From NCBI GenBank assembly GCA_963675365.2, contig CAXXVA010000003.1, positions 1,178,001-1,242,000 on the forward strand: DNA of 64,000 nucleotides, written 5' to 3'. The stretch is from CAXXOK01 sp963675365 (GTDB lineage: Bacteria; Bacillota; Clostridia; Christensenellales; Aristaeellaceae). This document shows, piece by piece, positions 27,184 through 35,985 of the stretch (position 1 is its first letter; each line of letters opens with the position of its first letter). The translations under genes were made by a program, and so were the position numbers. Under the pieces are notes generated by a model that saw nothing but the letters and a program-made list of their open reading frames with translations, ran no database searches and was not told the origin of the DNA.

Positions 27184-28674
27184 TTACCCCAGCGCAAAGC
27201 GCATGATATCTTCGGGCTTCAAACCCTCCGTATTCTCTACGCATGTCTGCAGGCTGCCTTCATACATCACCATGATACGATCAGACAGCGCGAAAATCTC
27301 GGGCAGTTCGGACGATATCATAATAACGGCTTTCCCGTTTTTCACCATTTCATTCATCATTAAATAGATCTCATACTTTGCGCCAACGTCGATTCCCCGC
27401 GTGGGTTCGTCCAGTATGAGAATATCAGCGTCGTTGTACAGCCATTTCGCCAGCACGACCTTCTGCTGGTTTCCGCCGGAAAGCTGATCCAGCCTGTGAT
27501 TGACGGACTTGGTTTTGATTCCCAGTTCCTGCACCAGGCGTTCAGCCTCGTTCGTTTCCTTGCGGCGGCTGAGCAGTATGCCTTTGGCAATCTTATCAAG
27601 ATTGGTAATCGTGATATTTTTCATGACCGAAAACTCGGTGGCCAGGCCCTCATCCTTGCGATCCTCCGGTACAAGCCCGATTGATAAACGCTTGGCGTCC
27701 ATCGTCGAGTGGATTTTAACTTTCTTGCCATCGATCATAAACTCGCCTTTTTCCACTTTATCGGCTCCGAATACAGCCCGCGCGATTTCACTGCGGCCCG
27801 AGCCAACCAATCCCGCAATTCCCAGAATTTCGCCTTTGCGGAGCGAAAACGTAATATCCTTTAGAAATCCCGGTGTGAACAAGTGTTTCACATCCAGGAT
27901 CGGTTCGCCGAATTCGTGCGCTTCCCGCTGGGGAAACTCGATATCCATGCTGCGCCCCACCATCTTCTCAATCATTTGCGATTTGGTGGTGTTTTCCACG
28001 TCCAGCGTGCAGATATATTTGCCGTCTCTGAGGATCGTCATACGGTCGCATATCTGGAACACCTCTTCCAGACGATGGGAAATATAAATTACCGTGACTC
28101 CTTTGCTCTTGAGAATACGGATAATATTGAAGAGCTTGCGAATCTCTTCGGTGGTCAGTGTTGCGGTCGGTTCATCCATCACGATGATTTTGCTTTCCAG
28201 CATTAAGGCGCGCGCGATCTCAACCATTTGCTTTTCCGCGATGGACAGTTCGGAAACCGGAAGGCTCGGATTCATTTCAAAATCGATACTTTTCATGAAA
28301 CTGACAAATTCCGCCGTCATGCTTTTCCAGTTTACTTTGCCCCACGCGTTGGATTGCAGTCGGCCAAGAAAGGCATTCTCGACCGTTGTAAGCGTAGGCA
28401 CCAAGTTAAGCTCCTGAAATATAAGACCGACGCCGCCTTTGGCCGCTTCATGCGTATTGTTAAAGACTGTGGGTATGCCGTTGATGAAGATTTCGCCCTG
28501 ATCAGCCGCATATACGCCGCTGAGGATTTTCATCAGGGTGGATTTTCCGGCGCCGTTCTCACCCAGCAGCGCATGCACCTCGCCGGCGCGGACGGAGAAG
28601 TCCACAGAATCCAGCGCGGTCGTAGAGCCGAAAACTTTCGTAATGCCTTTCATGAAAAGGATATTCTCTTGCAT
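27184..28674 (-). CDS. Sugar ABC transporter ATP-binding protein (RbsA/MglA type)
   Basis: A 496-residue tandem ATPase. The first domain has Walker A GENGAGKST, signature SELSIAEKQMVEIARAL and Walker B IIVMDEPTA; the second has a degenerate Walker A (GLVGSGRSE), signature LSGGNQQKVVLAKWL and Walker B ILILDEPTRGIDVG. This two-domain layout with one weakened P-loop is standard for CUT2 sugar importers. It energises the two RbsC-like permeases encoded next to it. Confidence 0.95.
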   Translation of the reverse strand: MQENILFMKGITKVFGSTTALDSVDFSVRAGEVHALLGENGAGKSTLMKILSGVYAADQGEIFINGIPTVFNNTHEAAKGGVGLIFQELNLVPTLTTVENAFLGRLQSNAWGKVNWKSMTAEFVSFMKSIDFEMNPSLPVSELSIAEKQMVEIARALMLESKIIVMDEPTATLTTEEIRKLFNIIRILKSKGVTVIYISHRLEEVFQICDRMTILRDGKYICTLDVENTTKSQMIEKMVGRSMDIEFPQREAHEFGEPILDVKHLFTPGFLKDITFSLRKGEILGIAGLVGSGRSEIARAVFGADKVEKGEFMIDGKKVKIHSTMDAKRLSIGLVPEDRKDEGLATEFSVMKNITITNLDKIAKGILLSRRKETNEAERLVQELGIKTKSVNHRLDQLSGGNQQKVVLAKWLYNDADILILDEPTRGIDVGAKYEIYLMMNEMVKNGKAVIMISSELPEIFALSDRIMVMYEGSLQTCVENTEGLKPEDIMRFALG

Positions 28675-28694
28675 TGGGATCCCCCGTTTTTATA

Positions 28695-28721
28695 CTTGGG
28701 GGCGGTGTAACCGCCCCCAAG
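28695..28721 (-). other. Strong 12-bp hairpin between binding protein and ATPase genes
   Basis: CTTGGGGGCGGT and ACCGCCCCCAAG pair perfectly around a 3-nt loop. On the minus strand no T-run follows (TATAAAAACG), so it should not terminate efficiently. It may protect the 3' end of the binding-protein mRNA and lower expression of the membrane genes, as intercistronic hairpins do in other sugar ABC operons. Confidence 0.75.
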
Positions 28722-28755
28722 CGTTTAGCGTTTTAGGTTTTCAGGCGTTGCCGGT

Positions 28756-29709
28756 TTACCAGCCCCAGCCTTCCCACTCGGTTACGTTGTCCAGCGTGAC
28801 CAGCGGGCAGTTGCACTTGAACCAGGCATGATCGCCATTCTTGTAGACGCCGTCCATCACGGCAATAATGGCTTCAACGCCAAGCTGTCCTTCCTCTTTT
28901 GCGGAGTGGAGAACGGAGCCGTAGAGTTCGCCGGATTTAATTGCGGCAATACCCACGTTGTTAGCGCCTGTGGAGACTGCCTTGATTTTGCCGGTCAGGC
29001 CGGCAGCCGCGATTGCCTGCTGCGCGCCCTGGAAGATGCCGTCGTCATGCGTGTACAGGAAATCAATATCGTCGCCGAAGCGGACGATGTAGTCCTGCAT
29101 GATCGTCATGGCGTTGGCGGGATCCCAGCCGTCCACGTTCTGCTTGGCCAGAATTTCCATGCCGGGGTATTGGCTGATAATCTCTTCAAAACCAATCTGA
29201 CGGTTGGTGGCGGGATCGGTTCCCGCGGCGCCCATCAGGCATACGATCTTGGCGTTTTCGCCGATGATATCCACACAGGCCTGGCCTGCGACACGGCCCA
29301 TTTCAACGTTGTCCGGTCCTGCGAAGATCGGGATCGTATCAATCACGGACGCGTCCACCTTGGAATCGATCACAGCATACGCGATGCCGGATTCGTTGAG
29401 GGTATTCACGACCGTGATGGCGCCTTCCGCATCGGCCGGGAAATAAATAATGCCATCATACCCCTGGTCGATTGCCGTTTTGATTTGGTCCAGCTGTACG
29501 GATGCGTCGCCCTGGCCGTCAACAATCGTCAGTTCGATGTTGTTTTCCTCAGCGGTTGCCATGGCTTGCGCATTGAGCGGTACGCAAAACGGGGCCGTAA
29601 AAAACGCATTCGTAAAGAACACTTTGCGTTTGGCCGTTTCAGCTGACGCGACAGCAAAGCAAGAAACGATCAAAACAGCGCACAACAAAATAGCTACGAT
29701 TTTCTTCAT
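28756..29709 (-). CDS. Sugar ABC transporter substrate-binding protein (CUT2)
   Basis: A 317-residue periplasmic-binding-protein-like (RbsB/XylF type) protein. ATG 29709 follows GAGGAGGAACC and gives a signal sequence ending SCFAVASAE. A signal peptidase I site after ASA fits; IVSC is only a marginal lipobox. The two-lobed fold is seen in ELTIVDGQGDASVQLDQIKTAI and IIYFPADAEGA. It is first in the operon with the ATPase, permeases, dehydrogenase and cupin. The ligand is unknown; a pentose, polyol or similar small sugar is typical of the family. Confidence 0.9.
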   Translation of the reverse strand: MKKIVAILLCAVLIVSCFAVASAETAKRKVFFTNAFFTAPFCVPLNAQAMATAEENNIELTIVDGQGDASVQLDQIKTAIDQGYDGIIYFPADAEGAITVVNTLNESGIAYAVIDSKVDASVIDTIPIFAGPDNVEMGRVAGQACVDIIGENAKIVCLMGAAGTDPATNRQIGFEEIISQYPGMEILAKQNVDGWDPANAMTIMQDYIVRFGDDIDFLYTHDDGIFQGAQQAIAAAGLTGKIKAVSTGANNVGIAAIKSGELYGSVLHSAKEEGQLGVEAIIAVMDGVYKNGDHAWFKCNCPLVTLDNVTEWEGWGW

Positions 29710-29832
29710 GGTTTGGTTCCTCCTCATTTTCTTTGTTTTTGCTGGTTGGAAAGTATTGGTACGACACCAAAAACCGATTAGTCAGAGTTCCCTCCCTTCA
29801 CATTGGATCAATGATCTGGTTTCACCCAGTAC

Positions 29833-29846
29833 ATTCAACGTTTACA
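29833..29846 (-). promoter_or_regulatory. cre/LacI-type operator-like site upstream of the CUT2 operon
   Basis: On the minus strand TGTAAACGTTGAAT matches 12 of 14 positions of the cre/LacI-type consensus TGWAANCGNTNWCA, with the central CG intact. It lies about 125 bp before the binding-protein ATG. A near-identical site precedes the CUT1 binding-protein operon at 55515-55528. A clear -35/-10 pair for this operon was not found. Confidence 0.5.
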
Positions 29847-29870
29847 TCGCATAGAATGCAATCGATTAAT

Positions 29871-30917
29871 TTACCATTTTTGGAGGTTCCAGTCGTCCTG
29901 CTGGCTGATGTCCGAGGATCTGCGGACGATCAACTGGGCGCTCAGCTGGTTGCGAAGCGGAAATTCCATGTTCCGCCGTGTGTTCGCGATAGCCTGCACG
30001 GCAAGATACCCCATTTGATAAATCGGATACTTGACCGTGGAAAGTCCCGGAGAGATCAGCGACGAAACCGTCAGGTTGTCAAACCCGACGATAGCCACAT
30101 CCTCCGGTACAGACAAACCTTGCTGGCGGATGGCCTTGATCGCGCCGACGGCCATTTGGTCGTTTGCGCTGAAAATCGCCGTGCAGTCGAGCCCTTTGGC
30201 AAAAAACTCGCTCATGGCCGAAAAGCCGCTGATGGGCGAATAATCGCCCTGGAGCACGAGGCGCTCGTCAACCGCTATTCCATGATCGCGCAAAGCGTCG
30301 CGGTAGCCGTCGGCCCTGATAATGGAATGCGGAAAGAACTTGGAGCCTTTAATATGTACAATCCGTTTATGGCCCATGGAAATCAGGTGTTCGGTCGCCT
30401 GGTATGCCGCCTCGTGGTTATTGAGGAAAATGGAGATAAACTCGTCGTTCTTGACCTCGCGCTCCAAAACGACCACTTTGAAGGCATTCTTTTCGATCAG
30501 CTTGCGCCGGATCTCGGTAAAATACTCCTGCTCATGCTTCATGTTGCATACGGAGTCCAGAATCAGGTTTCTGACGCCGCTTTTTTCCAGGCGGTCGATA
30601 AAAGCGTTTTCCCGCTTCCATATATGATTGGAATCAAACAGACGAATGCTGATATCGAACTCTGACGCGGCGTCGGTCATCCCGGTCAGCAAAGGAGCAA
30701 AAAACGAGCTGTAAATGCCGGGCAGTATGACCGCCACTTCGCACAGATCTCCCGGGTATTGTTTTGTCCGGCCGCCGGCAGAATAACCCGTTTGCTCGAT
30801 TGCGCAGCTGATTCGCTGGGCAAGTTCCGGGCTGACGAATTTCTTACCGTTCAGATAGGCCGACACCGTAGATACAGAGACCTGTGCCATACTGGCAACA
30901 TCACGCATGTTCGCCAT
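29871..30917 (-). CDS. LacI family transcriptional regulator
   Basis: A 348-residue regulator. The N-terminal helix-turn-helix is MRDVASMAQVSVSTVSAYLNGKKFVSPELAQRI, followed by a hinge and a periplasmic-binding-like effector domain (VAVILPGIYSSFFAPLLTGM, IFSANDQMAVGAIKAIRQQG, VAIVGFDNL). Starts at 30917 or 30908 are both possible. It probably senses the sugar imported by the downstream CUT2 system and represses that operon; the operator-like sequence at 29833-29846 is a candidate target. It has its own strong promoter. Confidence 0.93.
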   Translation of the reverse strand: MANMRDVASMAQVSVSTVSAYLNGKKFVSPELAQRISCAIEQTGYSAGGRTKQYPGDLCEVAVILPGIYSSFFAPLLTGMTDAASEFDISIRLFDSNHIWKRENAFIDRLEKSGVRNLILDSVCNMKHEQEYFTEIRRKLIEKNAFKVVVLEREVKNDEFISIFLNNHEAAYQATEHLISMGHKRIVHIKGSKFFPHSIIRADGYRDALRDHGIAVDERLVLQGDYSPISGFSAMSEFFAKGLDCTAIFSANDQMAVGAIKAIRQQGLSVPEDVAIVGFDNLTVSSLISPGLSTVKYPIYQMGYLAVQAIANTRRNMEFPLRNQLSAQLIVRRSSDISQQDDWNLQKW

Positions 30918-30958
30918 GTTCGCTATATTTAACTCCTGTTCGCTATTTGTATATTGGC

Positions 30959-30987
30959 ATTATAAACAATTCATACAAATGCGTCAA
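30959..30987 (-). promoter_or_regulatory. Strong promoter of the lacI-family gene
   Basis: On the minus strand TTGACG (30982-30987) and consensus TATAAT (30959-30964) are 17 bp apart, 42 bp before the first ATG. Confidence 0.85.
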
Positions 30988-31056
30988 TGGTATTTTAGAA
31001 TATTTTTTGTGAATTCCGAGAATTTCTTCAAATGGTATAAAATTTCACCGTTTTGT

Positions 31057-31113
31057 GATAATAAAAGCGCACGCACAGCGAACATGCGATGATTCTGTTC
31101 GCTGGGCGTGCGC
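31057..31113 (-). terminator. Long intrinsic terminator after the aldolase-like gene
   Basis: An 18-bp stem with a single mismatch (31067-31084 with 31096-31113; GCGCACGC and CAGCGAACA arms) and an 11-nt loop is followed on the minus strand by TTTTATTATC. It insulates the regulator gene from the kinase-aldolase operon. Confidence 0.88.
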
Positions 31114-31204
31114 CCGATTCTTGATCAAACCCCGTCAATACCCGAATATCAGCTGAACCGGCATCAACCGTATACGGACGTTTGGCTTTACGGCAAGTCT
31201 TCCT

Positions 31205-32167
31205 TTATTTCCAATTGGCATAGCCGAAATACTCCATCATCTCCACCATAATATCGGCGGCCTTTTCCACGTTGTCCCGGAGGAACAGATTCGCTTCCGC
31301 TGCGTCGAACTCTCCCTGCCGTACGGCCTCAATCCGTTTCATCAGCTTTTCAGCCGCATGTTGTCCTGCCTCACGCGCTATCCGTGTCCACATATTGACA
31401 CGGATCACGCCATCCTGAGCCAATCCCCGGACCTGGTCCCCTGTCAGGCAGCTTGTTCCGTGCAGCACAAGCATGGAACGGCCCAGCGTCTCCGTCAGAA
31501 GGCGGGCCCGCTGCTTATCATACTTTGCGCCGCCGACAGTGGACGCCTGCTGTTCCGTGCCCAGATCCGCAACAAAGAAATCCACTCCCGTTTCGCTTAC
31601 GTATTCTTTGGCCCGCTCACGGTAGTGGTCCACCTGCTTCGCTTCCGTGCCGCCCATAACGGTCAGCATTTCCATAATGCCTTCCACCATGACCTGGTCC
31701 CCATAGTTTTTTACATACTCTTTCGTCATTTGCAGATTGTCTTCATACGGATATTCCTGCGCATCGAACATAACGCTGGACAGATACGGCAGGGCAACCG
31801 TCAGCGCCCAGCGGTCGCGCACCGGGTTGGCGTGATCCAGATGAGGCAAGACCTGAATGTGCCTGTACGGCGCATACTTGCCCTCCGCCAGCGCGTGCAG
31901 ATTGCCCATATGCGCAAGGAATCCGGCGCGCTCGTCCATGCTGTACGAGAACCGCTTTGCCTGCGGCATGTGCGGGTAGGTAAACGTCGTTGCCAAAACG
32001 ACAGGCACGTCCGTCAGATTGTATTTTTTAGCGATTTTGTCCGCGGCCAGCAAGATAGCCTCCGTATTCCAGTGGCTGGCCGTACAAAAAATTGCCACCG
32101 ACATACCGCACGCCCGCGCGCGGTCAAATATCTCCTGAGATTTTACCCGTTCCGTGATGATTGCCAT
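31205..32167 (-). CDS. Divergent class II aldolase-like protein
   Basis: A 320-residue TIM-barrel protein related to class II (metal-dependent) ketose-bisphosphate aldolases. Recognisable positions are HLDH (109-112), SVMFDAQEYPYEDN (131-144), VEGIME (161-166) and LHGTS (235-239). At 203-207, where the family has GTxHG with a metal-ligand His, this protein has GTEQQ, so one zinc ligand is missing or replaced. It overlaps the upstream FGGY kinase by 25 bp, so it probably cleaves the kinase product, or performs a related retro-aldol or isomerisation step. Confidence 0.7.
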   Translation of the reverse strand: MAIITERVKSQEIFDRARACGMSVAIFCTASHWNTEAILLAADKIAKKYNLTDVPVVLATTFTYPHMPQAKRFSYSMDERAGFLAHMGNLHALAEGKYAPYRHIQVLPHLDHANPVRDRWALTVALPYLSSVMFDAQEYPYEDNLQMTKEYVKNYGDQVMVEGIMEMLTVMGGTEAKQVDHYRERAKEYVSETGVDFFVADLGTEQQASTVGGAKYDKQRARLLTETLGRSMLVLHGTSCLTGDQVRGLAQDGVIRVNMWTRIAREAGQHAAEKLMKRIEAVRQGEFDAAEANLFLRDNVEKAADIMVEMMEYFGYANWK

Positions 32168-33681
32168 ACTGTTTTCTCCTTCGCTTTGCGGTGATAGATT
32201 TTGCAGTTTGCCTCGTACATGTTTACATACTGCCCGTATTTTTCGTCATAGAATAGCCCGGCTTTCGGGTCTGGATCAAAGGCGGCCGTTCTCTTGACCA
32301 AAGCGCCCACACCCTGCGTAAACGTTTCAAACTGGCTGGTCGCCAATCCGCACAGTATAGCAAGGCCAACGGTTCCGCTTTGCTTGGAATTCGTTGCGTG
32401 GATGGTCTTTTGCAGAATATCCGCCTTGATCTGCAGGACCTCCGGTGCCGCGCCGCCGCCAACGGCCGTCAGCGCGTCAAAATGCATTCCGCATCCGCCA
32501 AGCAATTCAAGGTTATACCGCATTTCAAAGTTGACTCCCTCAAGGATGGCGCGGTAGATATCGGGCTTTTCGGTGCGCAGGGTGAGACCGCACAGCATTC
32601 CCGTCGCCTCGGCATCCATATACGGCGTGCCGGTACCGGCCAGATGCGGAAGAAACAGCAGCGGAGAGGGCTGTGCAGACATTTGCCGATTCAATTCCGC
32701 ATAGGTATTGATATGGCGGGCATCACACCGCGCGTGCAACTCCCGCTCAAACGTGTCCCGATACCACTTAAGCGATGCGCCGGCGGTATTGGTAAACACC
32801 AGCGTAAGCGATTGTCCCGGTACCGCATGCGGCTCGATGCAGAAATTATTCCGGAACATGCTTTGCGTATCGATTTGGGGCGGCAGCACAGCCGTTATGC
32901 ACTCGGCACTGCCAATCCCGTCCACCACATCCCCCGGATGAATCGCTCCGGCGCCAAGCGCCGCCGCAATCTGGTCATGAACTCCGGATACGATGACGGG
33001 ATTCCCGGCAAACCCGAGATCCCGGGCGGCAGAATCCAGCATTCTGCCGATTGGTTTGCCTGCGGGCACATACGCCGGAAGCCATTCGCTGCTGATAGAA
33101 AACCGGTCGAGCGTCTCCCTGTTCCAATCCAGATTATGGCGGTTGTACAGCAGCGTACGGGAAGCCAGAGAACTGTCTACCGCGTATTCGCCGCTGAGCC
33201 GATACCCGATATACGATCCGTACGGCAGCATTTTATGAACTTTTTCCAGCACCTGCGGCCTGTTTTTTTGCAACCATATCAGCTTTGGAAGCGTGTACAT
33301 CCCATTGATCGGCATCCCAGTGTTATACTCAAGCGCCGCCGGATCAGTACGGGAATACAATTCGTCCAAACAGTCATTCCCACGGATATCCGTATAAAAA
33401 ATACTGTCGCAGATCGGTTGTCCGTCCGTGCCCAGCAGCACGACCGCTTCTCCAAACGACGCTACCGCAATAGCGTCGATCGGTTTGCCCGCTTGGGCGT
33501 TCACATCGCGCAGCGCTCGCTTCGCCGCGTTCCAAACGTCGTCCGGCCGCAGCTCGACCCATCCCGCGGCGGGAAAGCGCAGATTATACTCATGATAAAC
33601 GCTTTGAATGATATCTCCCGTTTTTTCAACCACCGTAGCCTTACAGCCGGTCGTTCCGATATCCAACCCTATATAAGCCAT
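32143..33681 (-). CDS. FGGY family carbohydrate kinase
   Basis: A 512-residue sugar kinase of the xylulokinase/gluconokinase group. Phosphate-1 loop YIGLDIGTTGCKATVV, substrate-side PAAGWVELRPDDVW (Trp-Glu pair), GVHDQIAAALGAGAI, and the C-terminal nucleotide motif GGGAAPEVLQIKADILQ are present. It phosphorylates a ketose, sugar acid or polyol; the exact sugar cannot be read. It forms a two-gene unit with the aldolase-like gene and is probably part of the pathway fed by the neighbouring CUT2 importer. Confidence 0.88.
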   Translation of the reverse strand: MAYIGLDIGTTGCKATVVEKTGDIIQSVYHEYNLRFPAAGWVELRPDDVWNAAKRALRDVNAQAGKPIDAIAVASFGEAVVLLGTDGQPICDSIFYTDIRGNDCLDELYSRTDPAALEYNTGMPINGMYTLPKLIWLQKNRPQVLEKVHKMLPYGSYIGYRLSGEYAVDSSLASRTLLYNRHNLDWNRETLDRFSISSEWLPAYVPAGKPIGRMLDSAARDLGFAGNPVIVSGVHDQIAAALGAGAIHPGDVVDGIGSAECITAVLPPQIDTQSMFRNNFCIEPHAVPGQSLTLVFTNTAGASLKWYRDTFERELHARCDARHINTYAELNRQMSAQPSPLLFLPHLAGTGTPYMDAEATGMLCGLTLRTEKPDIYRAILEGVNFEMRYNLELLGGCGMHFDALTAVGGGAAPEVLQIKADILQKTIHATNSKQSGTVGLAILCGLATSQFETFTQGVGALVKRTAAFDPDPKAGLFYDEKYGQYVNMYEANCKIYHRKAKEKTVWQSSRNG

Positions 33682-34228
33682 TATTAAAACTCCTCGTCAA
33701 AAATACCGTTCGTACACCCTGACGGATATCCGGAGTAAGCATCCCTGCAATTTTTTATCGGCTGATTTTGTCTTTGTCGGACAACGGATCCGTTCATTTC
33801 CAACGGAATTTTTCCATTGGAAATCAGAGTCCGTTCATTGCAAACCACGTTTATGTCTGCGACAAGAACGTGTACCCACAAAACTTCAATCCTATGGGCA
33901 TGTTAAACGTCCGCAATGCCAGAACCATACTTCCCGGGGTTTCCACAACAAAAACAAATGATATTTGAGAGTATATAACGATCTTGATCAGAAATCAAGC
34001 GCTCGTATATCAATCTCTTGCATGGGTTTTAGGCTTTTCTTATCTTGTTTTGCAGTATGAGCCGAAGAGTCCGTTCGTACGTATCTTGGAGCCCTCCGCG
34101 CGCAAAGCGAAGCGGGAAAAGGGACGGCGGCGATCCAGTCCGTCCCGAATTCCTTATAAATTTTTTACACGCATTCCCGGTAAATCCGGCATCAGGCGGC
34201 AATCAAACTGTTCATTGCCTGGATTGAT
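33682..34228. other. 547-bp intergenic region with operator-like repeats
   Basis: No credible gene is seen. Upstream of the FGGY kinase lie a perfect 12-bp palindrome AACGGATCCGTT (33783-33794) and two copies of TTTCCA(A/T)(C/T)GGAA, 33797-33808 and 33811-33822, at 14-bp spacing; the outer arms also pair as ATTTCCAA/TTGGAAAT. TCCGTTCATT occurs twice (33789-33798, 33829-33838). These look like regulator sites. No strong -35/-10 pair was found. The right half (33900-34228) is AT-rich; no good terminator for iolB was recognised. Confidence 0.5.
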
Positions 34229-35044
34229 TTATAGCTTTTTGATCATGTTTTCCACGGCGCCTACCCAGGCATGGTCCGGATCGCTGCTGCGGAAAAAGCC
34301 CTGGTGCTTGCCCGCCATCAGCCACAGGAAGTACGAGTTATATCCGGGCGCGCCCACGGTGGTGTGGTAACCGCGCGGGAACTCCACCAGTTCGTTGTTT
34401 TTTACACGGTATGCCTCGTCGATCTCTCCATCGGCGGTATACAGGCACTGTACGCCGAAGCCCTGCTGCGGATCGAACAGGAAATAATAGATTTCTTCCA
34501 GCACGCCTTCGGCGGGCATGGTGTCCACGTCGTGCTTGTGCGGCGGAAAGCCCGCCCAGTTGCCGGGTGTGATATACGCCTCGCCGATGGTCAGCTTGGT
34601 TGCGTTGGTGGTTCCGTCCACGATGAAGCTGGTATCCCGCTCCCAGGGCTTCACGCCCAGCCGCATCACGCGTACCGCGTCCTGGCGGATAGCCTGGGGT
34701 TTGCTGTCCTCCGTTACGGGGGTCAGGCATACGGCGATCTTCACGCTTCCGGAGCTCTGAATCTCCACGCTGCAATTACGGGGCGCATAAAAGCACTCCG
34801 CCTTTGTGCTTTCAAACACGCTGCGGCGTACGCCAAGCGTGCCGAAGCTTTCGCCGTCGGCACTGAAGCTTGCTTTGCCCCCGAGGATGACAAACGCGGC
34901 TTCCCTGTCCTTGGTCTCAAAGGGCAGTTTCTGCCCGTCCGTGAGCTCGATAACACCGAATTCCAAATCCTTAAGCGTGCTTTTACCGATTTGGCTGACC
35001 AGGGTGTAGCCGTTGGCCGGGGTATACGTTTTTTTGTAATTCAT
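34229..35044 (-). CDS. iolB: 5-deoxy-glucuronate isomerase, IolB-like
   Basis: A 271-residue bicupin of the IolB family, the same length as B. subtilis IolB. The metal-binding strand reads PGNWAGFPPHKHD followed by EEIYYFLFDPQQGFG, and FPRGYHTTVGAPGYNSYFLWLMAG matches the C-terminal cupin. IolB converts 5-deoxy-D-glucuronate to 5-dehydro-2-deoxy-D-gluconate in inositol breakdown. Here it is the last gene of the 14-gene operon, overlapping etfA by 4 bp, with no IolD, IolE or IolG nearby, so the natural substrate may be a related uronate-like aldose. Confidence 0.85.
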   Translation of the reverse strand: MNYKKTYTPANGYTLVSQIGKSTLKDLEFGVIELTDGQKLPFETKDREAAFVILGGKASFSADGESFGTLGVRRSVFESTKAECFYAPRNCSVEIQSSGSVKIAVCLTPVTEDSKPQAIRQDAVRVMRLGVKPWERDTSFIVDGTTNATKLTIGEAYITPGNWAGFPPHKHDVDTMPAEGVLEEIYYFLFDPQQGFGVQCLYTADGEIDEAYRVKNNELVEFPRGYHTTVGAPGYNSYFLWLMAGKHQGFFRSSDPDHAWVGAVENMIKKL

Positions 35045-35985
35045 GAGGAAACCTTCCTTTCTTTCAGGTACCGTATCATGCTGTCGGCTGTCGCTTCCCA
35101 ATCGGCGACAATGCCGTAGTCCGCGCAGTCGAATATCGGCGCGCTGCGATCCGAGTTGACCGCGACGACCGTCTGTGCTCCGTTCATGCCGACGATATGC
35201 TGCACTATACCGCTGATTCCAAACGCCAGATAGAGTTTCGGCCGGACGGTGATCCCCGTTTGCCCCACTTGGTGCGCGTAGGGTATCCAGCCCGCGTCCA
35301 CAGCGCTGCGTGAAGCGCCTACGACGCCATGAAGCAGATGCGCAAGCGCAAACAGCTTGTCAAAGCCCTTGGCGCTGCCCAAACCCTTGCCGCCGGCGAC
35401 TACCACCCGCGCCTGCTGCAGGGCGATGCCGTCGTCCACCGGTTCAAACGCCACGGCTTCCAGCAAGGTCTTCACGGGCCGAATCCGCAGTTTTGTTGCC
35501 TTTGGTATACCGGCCGTGCCGCAATCTGCAGGCGGCGGGAATACGCCCGGGCGTACGCTGGCAATCTGCGGCCGGTGACGCCTGCACAGTATTTCCGCCG
35601 TTAGGCTGCCGCCGTAGGCGGTACGCGTCTGCAGCAGCAGTCCGTCTTCGGTGACGGACAAGCCCGTACAGTCGGCCGTAACGCCGGTTTCCAGCTTTGC
35701 AGCCACCCACGCGGAGAGAAACCGTCCCCGTATGGTGGCCGGAAAAAGGACCGCATCCGTCGCAAGCGTTTCAAGCGCGTCCGCAATACGGTCGCCCTGC
35801 GCACAATCGTCCGCGCAAGGGCCGAGCCAAATGGTTTCCCCGGCTCCCATAGCGGCGAAGCAGCGTGTATCCGTCTCCTCTTCATAAAGCGCGATCACCT
35901 GTCCGTCCAACGCCAATTGCCTGGCTTTGGACAGCAGTTCTCCCGCGGCGTCGCCCCGGTGTTCACAAAAGACCGCAATCCTCAC
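35041..35985 (-). CDS. etfA: Electron transfer flavoprotein alpha subunit (second pair)
   Basis: A 314-residue EtfA without a ferredoxin domain. The C-terminal FAD-binding domain has VVAGGKGLGSAKGFDKL, GASRSAVDAGWIPYAHQVGQTG, the FGISGIVQHIVGM loop and VAVNSDRSAPIFDCADYGIVAD. It pairs with the EtfB encoded just upstream (4-bp overlap). The N-terminal half is more divergent than in the first EtfA. The cognate dehydrogenase is not adjacent; one of the two FAD oxidases of the operon is the likely partner. Confidence 0.92.
   Translation of the reverse strand: MRIAVFCEHRGDAAGELLSKARQLALDGQVIALYEEETDTRCFAAMGAGETIWLGPCADDCAQGDRIADALETLATDAVLFPATIRGRFLSAWVAAKLETGVTADCTGLSVTEDGLLLQTRTAYGGSLTAEILCRRHRPQIASVRPGVFPPPADCGTAGIPKATKLRIRPVKTLLEAVAFEPVDDGIALQQARVVVAGGKGLGSAKGFDKLFALAHLLHGVVGASRSAVDAGWIPYAHQVGQTGITVRPKLYLAFGISGIVQHIVGMNGAQTVVAVNSDRSAPIFDCADYGIVADWEATADSMIRYLKERKVSS

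Noticed and set aside
32380..33687. 435-codon plus-strand frame opposite the FGGY kinase
   Set aside because: Antisense to a gene with all kinase motifs; its translation shows no domain and a biased composition.
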